From Rutidosis leptorrhynchoides (Eukaryota; Streptophyta; Magnoliopsida; Asterales; Asteraceae), in the NCBI RefSeq assembly GCF_046630445.1, contig NC_092335.1:628587501-628651500 (forward strand): a stretch of DNA of 64,000 bases. Direction: 5' to 3'. Below the pieces are notes generated by a model that saw only the letters and a list, made by a program, of their open reading frames with translations, had not been told where the DNA came from and did no database searches. The position numbers and the translations under genes were made by a program. This document shows, in pieces, positions 9,230 through 19,928 of this stretch; position 1 is the first letter of the stretch, and each line of letters begins with the position of its first letter.

Positions 9230-10491
9230 TTTCTATTATCAAAAAAATGAATAACATAAATCATAATCATAATCAACTTCTATTCATAGACAAATAATAA
9301 AATGAAATTAGAATCATTTTAAATTCATAAGTAGCAAACAACAGAATAATGGTATGATTACAAATAATAAAACCACAAGGGCAGGATAGAATATAGGTTC
9401 ACCCGGTGGTATATTAGCAACAATGATGATAGTTAATATGACCAATACAATAGGAAAAATCATCCTTGTGTGAATCATCTTTACAAAAACTTTTTGAGAG
9501 TAGTAATCTGAAAAAATGAAGATTGATTTGTGAAAAAATGAAAACGGAGATGTTTATTTTATATCTGAAAAATATAGTTGTTGTACGTCGTCAGTTGACG
9601 TTAACAACCCTTATGTATATATGAGCGTTGTAACGTCGTTAGTTGATGTTAACGAATAAAGTCACTATATCAAAACGCGTATGAGTAATATAAAGGACAA
9701 GATTTTTTTTTTCTTTTATATCAAACGTAAGGAAAAAAGAACAAAAGACAAAATCTTTCAAAAAGATACGGAGTATATATATGAGATCAATTTATCAACT
9801 TGTTGATTTTGAAAATCTTATGTATTTAAAAAGACGTATTTATCAAATACTTTAGGGGTATGTTATGTAACTTATAATTAATAATTTCTATCATGTCACT
9901 TTCATGTGAATAGTAAATTAATTAATTTCGTTTCATTTACTATTTATATGAATAGTAAATGAATTAATTTCGATTTACTATTTTGTTACTTGAGTAATAT
10001 ATATACATCATATATATATATATATATATATTATTTGACGTCTCGGTGTATATGTGACACCGAAGGCCCAAATGAAAATAAACATTAGTATGCATGAAAT
10101 AAATAATGATTAATTGCATAAGTAATTATAAATGTTAGATAACATAAATATAAATGTTAGTGAAGTTAATAAGAGTTAGATTACAAAAATATAATTCAGG
10201 CGGTATAACCGACCATGTATAACATAAATATAAATGTTAGTGAAGTTAATAATAGTTAAATTACAAAAATATAGTTCAGGCGGTATAACCGACCATAAAT
10301 ATAAATGTTAGTGAACATAACTGTAAATGTTAGATAACATAAATGTAAATGTTAGTATACATAAATAAATGTTAGATAACATAAAATGTAAATTAGGCGA
10401 CAGTGTCGACCATATATCATTTAGGTGGTATAACCGACCATATTAGTTAGGTGGCAGAGCCAACCATATTTAGTATAAATGTTGAGATAAT
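9230..10491 (-). other. Copia-1 5' leader region
   Basis: About 1.26 kb between gag and the primer-site region, without a coding frame. It contains a pair of CGTCAGTTGACG-type inverted repeats near 9585-9660, a TA microsatellite (about 10005-10032), a perfect 7-bp hairpin TCGGTGT/ACACCGA (10043-10063), an 80-bp tandem duplication (about 10130-10295) and five 16-nt hairpins (10199-10465). Confidence 0.6.
10199..10465 (-). repeat. Five 16-nt hairpins with compensatory stems (copia-1 leader)
   Basis: At 10199-10214 and 10279-10294 GGCGGTATAACCGACC; at 10396-10411 GGCGACAGTGTCGACC; at 10424-10439 GGTGGTATAACCGACC; at 10450-10465 GGTGGCAGAGCCAACC. All are 16 nt with a stem of five to seven pairs and one bulged base at the same position. 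The nearest to the primer site is about 26 nt from it. Confidence 0.8.
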
Positions 10492-10504
10492 CGTGCTGAT
10501 AACG
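10492..10504 (-). other. Probable primer-site region of copia-1
   Basis: The minus strand reads CGTTATCAGCACG directly after the putative LTR end; the extended motif ACACGTTATCAGCACG is one I know at the LTR/leader junction of a plant copia lineage. Which tRNA part it pairs with is not decided here. Confidence 0.5.
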
Positions 10505-10721
10505 TGTTATAATTCAGTAGGCTTATAACTACCTTTAGTGGGTTTGTTCTTGAATATAGGCTACTCATAAATTTAAAATAAGAGAGAGAAAGAATGGTGA
10601 TATATGAAATATATTATATGTGTGCACATTTTGATTATATCCGATGGGGTATTTATAATACATAATATACTGTACATTTTTTGACTTATTGAATTAGTTG
10701 TCATCCACTCACTTTATCACA
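10505..10721 (-). repeat. Putative 5' LTR of copia-1 (217 bp)
   Basis: Minus strand TGTGATAAAGTGAGTGG ... CTGAATTATAACA, so TG...CA ends, next to the primer-site motif. It holds a TATA-like TATTATAAATACCCC at about 10645-10660. The outer (right) boundary is set only by the TG and the size typical of small copia LTRs. Confidence 0.5.
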
Positions 10722-10863
10722 ACAATATAGAACTAAATCAATAATCAGTCAAAAAAAAAAATAACTGTAAAAAAAACGTGATACGTTGCTTCTTTCTCTG
10801 AATATGTATTTGTCTTGGAAATGGAAAATTTTTAGCACGCTTGATTAATTTCTAACTATTGCT

Positions 10864-10870
10864 CTATAAA
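10864..10870 (+). promoter_or_regulatory. Candidate TATA box of the H gene-like segment (copy 1)
   Basis: CTATAAA followed by an A/C/T-rich leader. The same box is at 32843-32849 and 54798-54804. No transcript evidence is possible from sequence alone. Confidence 0.35.
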
Positions 10871-12984
10871 CAAGAATTCAAAATTCAAATCAACATAGTT
10901 CTACCTCCAGGATTGATTCTTTACAACTTTTTCTTTTGCAAGATCTTTTCTATCATCAATTAATTTTCATCTTCTGGACCTTCATCGAACTGCAAATTCA
11001 TCGAACTGCAAATGCAACAGGTAACTATTTCTTCAGTTTTTATTTGTGTGCGTTTTTCTTATTCATTCATACAAAATCTGTCATACAAAATCATAAATTT
11101 GGAGAGGATTAGGGTTTTATACATTGAAGACAGAAGTATTGCAGCGGCCGCCATGATTCTTCATCTTCATCAATCTCAGCAAAGATTTCTTCAACGCCAT
11201 TGGTAAGATTTTCTTCATCCAATCGCGTTGCCCTAATATGTACTTCATGTTCGATTTGCCCTAATTAACAATTTTTTTTCTTTCTTTTCGATGTGCCTTT
11301 GTGAAAGAGAACTGCAGATTTAGGGTTTGTGAAAGAAACAATTTCTTCTACAGTCCCAGTACCTTCTACAGTCCCAGTAAAATAATTGAAGTATAATGTG
11401 CAAATACGGAGTAGCACCTGGTGATGAGCAATATGTTCTCGCTAGATCAAGGTAATTGTTTGAGTATTTGCATACATGTTCATAAATCAACGCAGGCAGG
11501 AATTGAAACATGTTCGTAACTTCTTCCTTTCCATTATTATGTGTCTCTGTATCATTGTTGCAGGTAACGTCAAGATTCTAATGTCCTAATATTCATATGA
11601 TGCAGGTAATACATGTATATTACATAACTGAGTTTGATAATAAGAACACATATCAAGAGGTACATAAGATTATAGTTAATGGGTAATTTGTGGATATCAT
11701 TTGTGATGGGCAGTAATGTATATTTTTTGTTAGATTTATTAGATAGCCAGTTTTACTTGATGTCAATTGGATTAACATTCATGGAATAATATTTTGAATC
11801 ATTATTCATCGATAAGGAATATGTATGGATGTTGAAACATTACTACCATTGACATAGATAATTATCATCTACTCCTTAATAAAGATGAACATAATCCATT
11901 AAAATGAGTTGACCATCACAAAAATGCATGGTCCTTAATATATTCAAACATAAAAACATCAAATAAGTATCTAAATTAAAAGCCAAACTTGCAACTTAAC
12001 TAACAAAGCAAAACTTACATATATAATATAACACGCTAAGAAAAACTCAACCTGCATAGAATGACCAAACCCAAATCCAATAGACTACGTAATATACTAC
12101 GTAATAAAATGAAGTCGTGAGCCAATGACCAATCCAACAAATCATGCTCAGTTGTAAGAAAAATATCGAAGAAAAAAGCATATTGCAAACTCACTTAAAT
12201 TTATGAGCATCATAACCTGAAATTAAAAACAGAACTTCCAAATCAACAAAGTTAAGAAGCTAAACCTACTGTACGTGAAGATTAAAAAATCATCGCAATA
12301 TAATCAAAGAGCATCTGGAAAAAAATTGAGAATAAGCAAAACGTGTTCGTTATAAACAAAGTCAAACCTTAAAAAAGTAATAATAACATACTTACCAATT
12401 ACAAACGCAAACTCAAACGGGTGGTCAGAGGTGTAACATAGATCATAACATGAAACTCTTTCTCTAGGACATTTCATTAAACACCTTTCGTGCACTTGAA
12501 CAATGAAGATTAATATGTTAATTTGCCGAACCTGCAACAAAACATATTATAAAGAATATGAAAGTTGATCTTAGAAATAGTCCAACCAACAAAATACCTG
12601 AGATTAAATGACAAAAAACATATCAAAAAAGCCACATGTTTATACGAAAGACATAAACATTGAAATATCGGCGAAGTACCAAGAGCATGTTACATTCACC
12701 CAATCCAAATACAAAACATAAACATTGAAAATTACAGTACTTATACAAAAAAATTACAGTACCTATATATTCTGCATTTATCTATCACAAAGCCACATCA
12801 GCCAAAAAAAATAATTAAAAAAAAAAAATCTCAATTTTTTTCATGTAAGCAACTGAACAAAAGCGCCGAAGATGAATGGAAAACGAACCTGTGTAAAGTA
12901 GCGATTGTATGAAGAATTCGTTATTGCTTCAATCTTACAAATGGCGCTGAAGAATTCTTTATTGCTTATTGCTGATTTTTGGAT

Positions 12985-12989
12985 TTCTG
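12985..12989 (+). other. Target-site duplication of LARD-1, left
   Basis: TTCTG immediately before the LTR start; the matching TTCTG is at 32711-32715. Confidence 0.9.
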
Positions 12990-14730
12990 TGTAACGACCC
13001 GGATTTTTCCGATCGTTTTACACTTATAAGATTAATATTTACATAAATTAAAACTTACCAACATGATAAGCAATCTAAATTGTTGAGATTTATGATTTTG
13101 AAAAGAGTTTTACATAACGTTTAACCGTCTAGTTTGACCGATGATATCACGAACTATACAATATATGTTAATTATACGTTTGTGTATATATATGTATATA
13201 TACATATTTAACATGATTTAAGGATGTTTAAATATCTCATTTTGTATTAATAACAATAAGTTATAAGTATATTTTGAAACTACTAACTTAAGCTTTCAAA
13301 ACGATAACTATACGTAACGTTATTTGACATAAATACTTACGACCTATAATGTTTATACATATATCGTATATATAATGTATTTAATCACTTTTAAAGACTT
13401 AAATACATAAAACAATATAAGTATATTCACAAAAGATAGCTATATTTGAATCCTCATTCCATTTTTCACAAGATTTCTATACGTATATCTAGAGTATATG
13501 TACTCGTATCATACCTAGCTTCTATACGTATTTACTATTGGTATATACACATCAAATCACCACCAACCAGCCCTTGTTCATGCCTTATGTATAAGGTAAC
13601 TACTTTTGTTATTTAGTATGACAATTTCACATGATTAAAAGATCTTTTCACAAAATTACAAATTTATACACCTTTTACACCACCATAAATACATGCATCC
13701 ATTTTCAATTTTTGGAACATCATTTCTCTAGCTAAACACACACACTTACTAGCCTCATGTCTCTCTAAGAACTCCAGCAAAAATCCTCTCAAGAATCACC
13801 TTAAACACCACCATAAAAAGATCAACAAAAACACTACAAAAATACAACTTTCAATTCAAGTTTATGTCTTAAGTTGCTTCCAATCTTTCATCCAATTTCA
13901 TCACTCTTTTGGTTCTAGGTTTTTACTCCTCTTTTACAGCAATCTTGTCCAAGTAACTTGAGGTAGTAACTTTGTTCATAACCTTATTCGATTCATATAT
14001 ATATAGCTATCTTATTGTATGGTATACAATTTTAACAACAAAAACATAGTTTGAATGATTTCAAACTTGTTTGCAAACTAAATAGATCCTTCTAACTTAA
14101 CTTTTAAAATACTTCAAGACCTGTAATATAACTTAAATATATGCTAATTTAACAAGGTATAACTTGGTTTTTCAAAGAATACCTTAAAAAACTGTTTTTA
14201 TGACGTCGGAGTGCAACCGGGGGCTGTTTTGGGTTGGATAATTAAAAACCATCTTGAACTTTGAATTGGAGGTTTATATTCTGGAAAAATGATATTTCTT
14301 ATGAATATGTTAACACATAAAAATTTCATGATTTAATTCATAGTATAAGTATTTTTAGAAAAATGGTCATTAAATGATGTTTTTGTAACAAAAATGATTA
14401 ACTTCATAAGTTTCACCAAAATTTGACCTATGACCTATGATTTCGAATAAAAACTAAGGTATTTACAGTTCATATTCTTAAAGAGGGACTCGATCCAAGG
14501 AAGTGGAAAGTTGAATCAACGAAAACGGAGTTGTAACGAAGAAATTATGACCAAAACAAAATCGGATATCCAAGACTAGTTTAGCCACGAAAATAATTGG
14601 AGAAAATTAAATAAATCACATCTCCCTAAAGTAACATGATATTTTATACATATGTACTCATAATTTAATTTTATATGGTTCAGGATCACCCGTAAACAAT
14701 ACGAGAAGATTAATCATAAGATCCCATGAT

Positions 14731-14800
14731 TGTACGCAACACGTCATTTGACAACACCGGTACTTTATGTACGCAACACGTCATTTGACAACACCGGTAC
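14731..14800 (+). repeat. 37-bp direct duplication within the LARD LTR
   Basis: The 33-nt word TGTACGCAACACGTCATTTG... ending GGTAC occurs at 14731 and 14768, containing ACGTCA. It is present in all four LTR copies (also near 21671, 36694 and 43634). Confidence 0.85.
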
Positions 14801-15665
14801 CATGGGTCAAGATTAATCTCGACCAATACATATACGATGGGGGTTTTATTTATTTCATTGGGGGTTTATTAAACAACTAAATATGAACCATTAAAATTGA
14901 ATTACTAACATCGGACTGCTAACTACGGACTAAGGAATTATTAAAAGTATTAAAAGTATTATAAGTATATATATGTGACGATTGTTTAAAAAGAAAAGGT
15001 ATTGATATATTATATATGGATAGGTTCGTGATATCAATCGGAGACCAAGTCGAAATTACATATCTTCAAGACAAAAGTGAGTATATAGTCCCACTTTTAA
15101 ACTCTAAATATTTCGGGATGAGAATACATGTATTTTATGTTTTACGCTATGGACACAAGTAACTGAAAAATATATTCTACGTTGAGTTGTACCACTGGCA
15201 TACTTCCCTGTAGCTTGGTAACTAATATTTACAGCGGTATTGTAAACGCGAATCCTGTTGATAGATCTATCGGGCCTGACAACCCCAACCGGACTGGACG
15301 ACCAGTATTCAACGGTTGCACAGTACTTCGTTTCGTGACTACACCTTGGTACGGTGTAGTAAGATTTCATAATAAAGGGAATATGCGACGTGATTAAATG
15401 TTAAGTATGGTTACCAAGTGCTCAACCACTTAGAATATTTTTATTAAAATGTTTATATATGAAATCTTGTGTTCCATTGTTATAACGCTGCTAGCATCAA
15501 ACCTATATATCTCACCAACTTTATGTTGACGTTTTAAAGCATGTTATTCTCAGGTATGAATTAAGTCTTCCGCTGTGCATTAGCTCATGTTAAGGATACT
15601 ACTTGGGACCTTTTAAGCCATGATACAAAGACGTTGCATTCGAGTCATTGGAGTTCAATAGAGAA

Positions 15666-15673
15666 TATAAATA
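15666..15673 (+). promoter_or_regulatory. Candidate TATA box of the LARD-1 5' LTR
   Basis: TATAAATA about 190 bp before the LTR 3' end, the usual place for the promoter that starts the element's transcript. Confidence 0.45.
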
Positions 15674-15866
15674 AGTAAATGACAGATTAGGTCATTTGGA
15701 TATTATGAAATGTTAGACGAAAATGTCAAATATTGATGTAATGATAGTTTGCCTTTTAAGAATAAATGCAACGTTTGTAAAATGTATCATATAGAGGTCA
15801 AGTACCTCGCAATGTTATCATATGTTATTGTATTCGTCCCTATGGATTGGGTCGGGTCGTCTCATG

Positions 15867-15878
15867 TGGTATCAGAGC
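15867..15878 (+). other. Primer-binding site, tRNA-Met type (LARD-1)
   Basis: TGGTATCAGAGC, 2 nt after the LTR end. Confidence 0.9.
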
Positions 15879-16020
15879 GTTGGTCTTAGCGAACCAGGCC
15901 TTGCATTAGTGTGTCTAACTGGTAGTTGTTAGGATGCATTAGTGAGTCTGGACTTTGACCGTGTCTACATGTCAAAAGTTTTGCTTATCATATCTAGTCG
16001 AAAATCATCTGCTTATCATC

Positions 16021-16050
16021 CTTAAGAATTGCCTGCTTAGTATTCTTAAG
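16021..16050 (+). other. Perfect hairpin in the LARD-1 leader
   Basis: Arms CTTAAGAAT and ATTCTTAAG (9 bp, no mismatch) around a 12-nt loop, 142 nt after the primer site and 225 nt before the ORF start. This is a place where packaging or dimerisation signals are found in LTR elements; the role is inference. Confidence 0.5.
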
Positions 16051-16275
16051 TCTAGACACGTCTTACTGCATTTGGTGCATCGATAGTGTATAGACAAAAT
16101 TCGTATCCTAGCGTATCTGTTGCTATAGACATTGCCTGACGAATTTCAAAGATTCTCCGTAATTCACGGGATTTTGAGTATTATAAATACATATGTAAAT
16201 TATGTATTGAAGAATACCAAACCCAACTCCTATAATCTATTCCAAACCAAAAATTCATTTCCCCGACTGTACAAG

Positions 16276-16722
16276 ATGAACTCCGCGTCCAGTTCGAATT
16301 CCTCCGACTCCGACAGCTACGCTGATATGGATTTCCATTCGGGCTCCGAAGGCAGCGTCACTGGAATGGATCAACCAATTTCTCATCATCTATTCTGGAT
16401 GAATTGGGGATGGGTTCGTAGTATACTAAATTATTGGAGACAAGAAGAAGGTGATCCCTTTCACCCACCGAATTGCCCCATTGGCGACGAACCTGAAGCA
16501 CTTACCGGCGAACCTGTTCGAGAAACCATTTTCTCTCTCATTTCTCGAGTATCTCGTCACGATTATATCCTATCCCATATTTCGGATCTTGTTCATTCGC
16601 TCACTCCAACCGCCAATCATCCTGGTGTACTAGCAGAAATTAACGAACTTCGCGCTCGTGTGACGGCTTTGGAGAACACGGTGCGAAGGTTACAAACACC
16701 AGCAGCAGCACCAGCAGCATAA
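16276..16722 (+). CDS. Short Gag-like protein of LARD-1 (148 aa)
   Basis: Only coding frame of the element. I start it at the ATG at 16276; the frame is open further upstream but without an ATG. It begins MNSASSSNSSDSDSYADMD (Ser/Asp-rich), has a central region with FWMNWGWVRSILNYWRQEEGD, and ends with a predicted coiled coil (LAEINELRARVTALENTVRRL) and a Pro/Ala tail. The layout resembles the N-terminal part of composite-family gypsy Gag proteins, which usually have a coiled coil before the conserved Gag core; the core and zinc knuckles are missing. The same frame stays open for 52 codons after the TAA stop (to 16881) as a Ser/Thr/Pro-rich stretch, so the stop may be a nonsense mutation. Confidence 0.55.
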   Translation: MNSASSSNSSDSDSYADMDFHSGSEGSVTGMDQPISHHLFWMNWGWVRSILNYWRQEEGDPFHPPNCPIGDEPEALTGEPVRETIFSLISRVSRHDYILSHISDLVHSLTPTANHPGVLAEINELRARVTALENTVRRLQTPAAAPAA

Positions 16723-16881
16723 CCAGTACCGTTAACAACATCAACCTCGCAATCTTCAGTACCAGTAGCATCATCGACGTCAACGACATCATCAGCATCA
16801 ACACCAACCGTATCATTACCACCACCAACAATCACATCCGCACCACGTACCTCAACATCATCATCTGAACTTCGAATATGA
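16723..16881 (+). pseudogene. In-frame S/T/P-rich continuation of the LARD-1 ORF after TAA
   Basis: After the stop at 16720-16722 the frame stays open to TGA at 16879-16881, coding only Ser, Thr, Pro, Ala and Val-rich residues (LTTSTSQSSVPVASSTSTTS). Composition matches a Gag linker rather than random DNA. Confidence 0.4.
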
Positions 16882-19800
16882 TCTTTGTTCTACATATCAT
16901 TCTACACCGATTACCTCTTCTTTACGTATCGTTCTTCGTTCGACATGACAATTATGTAATCTCTAATGTTTTGGAGATTATGTAATCTAGTAATAACGAT
17001 AAATCAAATGAGTTGAATATTTTATTGACTCATTAAATTCATAGTTACCTCCGAAGAAAATATATATGCAAATATATTTTCATAAAGATTGTAATTAAAA
17101 ATTTCATTCGTACAAACTGTTAATGATGAAAATATTTTAACGGGTGGGTAGTACCCAAGGAATATTTAGAATTCACATTAACAAGTTACACTGTACATTC
17201 TTCGAATCTGATTCAACGATCATTTATTATCATACTTACAATTACCGATATACGTATCCGTTCACCCCAGATTAACCATTTCCATTTAAATTTCATATTT
17301 GGATTTTTACCTATCCGAATCCAACAAGTGGCATAATGAAGAAACATTGGCAAAATAAAAATTGTTAGAAACAGATGAATTAATTAATTGAAATTGTGAT
17401 AGGATTACACGCTAACTGTTCCGGCTAACTGTTCCCAGCTAACTGATTAATATTTAATTTATCGCAATTTACATTCTTGCAATTTTAATTTCTGTACTTT
17501 ACATACCGTCGGGACACATGTACAACAACACGTCGGATTAATTCTGAGACAACACGTTGTATAATGGGTCATGATATATATTTATTTATTTTACGCATTT
17601 TAAATAACGGGACACGTATACAAGGTTTCGACTTATCATATTGATCCATCTATATATATATTTCGGAACAACCATAGACACTCTATATGTGAAGGTGGGA
17701 GTTGGCTATACAGGGTCGGAGTTGATTCCAAAATATATATATACTTTGAGTTGTGATCGACACCGAGACCAGTACACGGGTCACGATACGTATTAAGTAA
17801 TTCGAATATTATATATTTAGTTCATATATGAATTTATTGAACCATTGGACAATCGGACTATTGGACTGCTAACTTTGGACAATTAAAAATGAGTTAAAAT
17901 GATGATTATTACATATGAAACTAAACAATCCTTCAAGTTTGCCACTTGATTCTATTTTAAACCTCATTTGTATCTTGACGATTACAATTCGCATTCACAA
18001 CTTTTCATGATTCTTGAAAACATCTCGATCGAGAAGTTCAACCAGCCGCACCTCGTCTACGGAATAAAGATTTATGCATACAGTTATGCACCTAAAAATT
18101 TTTGAACTCGAAGTTATAGTTAAAACGTATCCGTATCGAATTCCTTATCATCCATTAGCAAAAACAATCACGCGATTCCTTTTCAATTAACTAATTTTGT
18201 CACAGCTCCACTTCGATATCTCAGTAAGACTACTCTTATTACAATCTCGATATATATATATACGTTGTTCTTTCGCCATCGTTACCGGAGAACCTTTTAT
18301 ATTCCATCATATTACCATCAGCGTTTAATCATCTAAAAATACAATTCTCCTTAAACCATCTTGGTTTGATAACCAATGACCCAGATCCGATAACTTTGAA
18401 AATACTGACGAAGCAGCATGTTGTAGAAGGTCTTAATGACCAAATGTTGATGATAAAAGAAGGAAGTGTTAGGAACGCTAGATAGAAAATTGGTACTGAA
18501 AACCGGATTGAACAAACCATGAAGGAGACTCTGAACAAGTTACAAGGACTAAACTTGTACATAAAGAATTATGACGATTCTGTAGCAAACACCTTGCTTC
18601 TGAATCTAAACCCTTACGGGTCAATCTTCATCATCATCCTTCGACATTAGAAATTCCAAGATATTATCATATCTTTCATTATAAATATCCTCAATATTTC
18701 TGAAGATATTTTCACCACTATCCTTATCTGAAATCATTTATCTCTCTGTAATATCTGCGTTACAATATAAAGGAAACTGTATTAGTTTCTAAATCCTTCA
18801 AGTTTAAAATAGGAATGTTCTGAAGCAGTGTTGGGAACTGATGCATGAACTAGTATAATATAATGAAACTTGATCAACTTCATTATATTACAGTAAGTCA
18901 TGTTAAGTTTCTAATGTAATATGATGATTCACAGTACCGTCATCATGTGCCATGTTACACGACTTTTACATTCTATCCAATTCCGAAACATATTAAGAAC
19001 AAATCATCTTGATAGTTCTATTTTCCTGGATATTCTGGTAATTTGACAAATCAAAATCGTGCCATTACCATTCCTTTCTTAGAGCATTAGCTATGTTCAT
19101 TCCGAATTTTATACCTACGAATTTCGAACTATTGATCGCTTGACTCAAGGACGGGAAGAAGAAACGAAGGGACAAAGTCCCAAAATAGAAATTGGGGTAT
19201 AGATTACAGCAAATAGGAGAGAGTATTAACTATGGATGACAATGATTATGGAAAACAGAAGCAGGAGCATCGAAATATAAGGAAAGATATCAAACCCAAT
19301 AACCACCCAGAAACTACAAACCGTGTGTATCAATACGTATGGCGACGTAAAGACACGGGAGAATTAGAAACATTATAATTCCAAGAAAATCATAAAAGTG
19401 AATAGATTCTTCTAGCGGTAGATGAAAGAGAAGAATGAAAGATATGAAAGTTAGAAGTATAACAAAAATCAGAACGGGATGAAGCATTTTAAAGGATACC
19501 TTAAGGTATGAATTAGAGGAGGAAGAGTAAGAGATGTGAGGTATGGAAGTAAGAAAGGGAAGGAGGTGGATTTATAGTGAAATATCAGACAAAGAAATCG
19601 AAACAGATTATCGCATTAAATCAAAGGAGATCCTGTTTTCTAAATCATCGAAGAACCAAATCTTATTACATAAGATTTTCTTTAAATCCCTTAAATTCTG
19701 GAAATCAATCCTAATCTCGACATCGGTTAAAACAATTCTATATTCACTCATTTCATTCTTTTGTGATAGCTTCACTCGTGCACTTCACATGACCGAATCG

Positions 19801-19912
19801 TTTTATCCATATCTTCCAATAATGATAAAACTCTATTAATACCTCATATTCGTCATGAAAAATTCCTGTTGTTATTTATGACAACCTCTACCAAATTTCG
19901 GGACGAAATTTC
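16882..19912 (+). other. Non-coding interior of LARD-1
   Basis: About 3 kb with no recognisable enzyme or long frame. A stretch around 17790-17890 (GGACTGCTAACTTTGGAC) echoes LTR sequence at 14900-14930 (GGACTGCTAACTACGGAC), perhaps an internal LTR-derived relic. The frame at 19543-19839 (98 codons, Lys/Ile/Phe-rich) is without recognisable motifs. Confidence 0.5.
17137..17159 (+). other. Internal copy of the purine-rich end motif (candidate central PPT)
   Basis: TTTAACGGGTGGGTA at 17137-17151 matches the motif TTTAACGGGTGGGTAC that directly precedes the 3' LTR at 19928. It lies roughly 2.8 kb upstream of it. Confidence 0.45.
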
Positions 19913-19928
19913 TTTAACGGGTGGGTAC
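19913..19928 (+). other. Polypurine-tract region before the LARD-1 3' LTR
   Basis: TTTAACGGGTGGGTAC abuts the 3' LTR; its G-rich part is the likely plus-strand primer. Confidence 0.6.

Larger units (their letters stand above)
6565..10721 (-). mobile_element. Degenerate Ty1/copia retrotransposon ('copia-1'), truncated in RT
   Basis: Minus-strand order matches Ty1/copia: LTR (10721-10505), primer-site region (10504-10492), leader, gag, protease, integrase, then the beginning of RT, where the gypsy-2 LTR cuts it off. All coding parts carry stops and frameshifts, so this is the oldest layer in the left 10 kb. RNase H and the 3' LTR are not in the window. Confidence 0.75.
10836..12989 (+). other. 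H segment, copy 1: gene-like 5' region without recognisable protein
   Basis: The first 370 bp look like a plant gene start: TATA box CTATAAA (10864-10870), a pyrimidine-rich leader, CAG/GTAACT (about 11020), then an exon-like piece with ATG at 11153 in a strong context (GCGGCCGCCATG) coding MILHLHQSQQRFLQRHW before TG/GTAAGATT at 11202. A further exon-like frame MCKYGVAPGDEQYVLARSR (11397-11453) precedes GGTAATT. None resembles a protein I know. 11730-12929 is AT-rich and anonymous. An inverted exon-like copy lies at 12930-12960. Gene-fragment capture by a Helitron is one explanation, a decayed gene another. Confidence 0.4.
12990..15864 (+). repeat. 5' LTR of LARD-1 (2875 bp)
   Basis: TG...CA ends, bordered by the target duplication on the left and by the primer site (after TG) on the right. 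It holds a 37-bp-period direct duplication (14731-14800) and a TATA box near its end. Small frames at 15104-15397 occur in every LTR copy and have no protein similarity that I recognise. Confidence 0.9.

Noticed and set aside
11144-11155. Vector or linker contamination (NotI site plus initiation context)
   Set aside because: Embedded in AT-rich sequence with plant splice-like sites and present in all three H copies.
15104-15397. Two overlapping 71-88 codon frames in the LARD LTR, conserved in all four copies
   Set aside because: Conservation simply follows the LTR identity; both strands are open at the same place and neither has a recognisable motif or a promoter in front.
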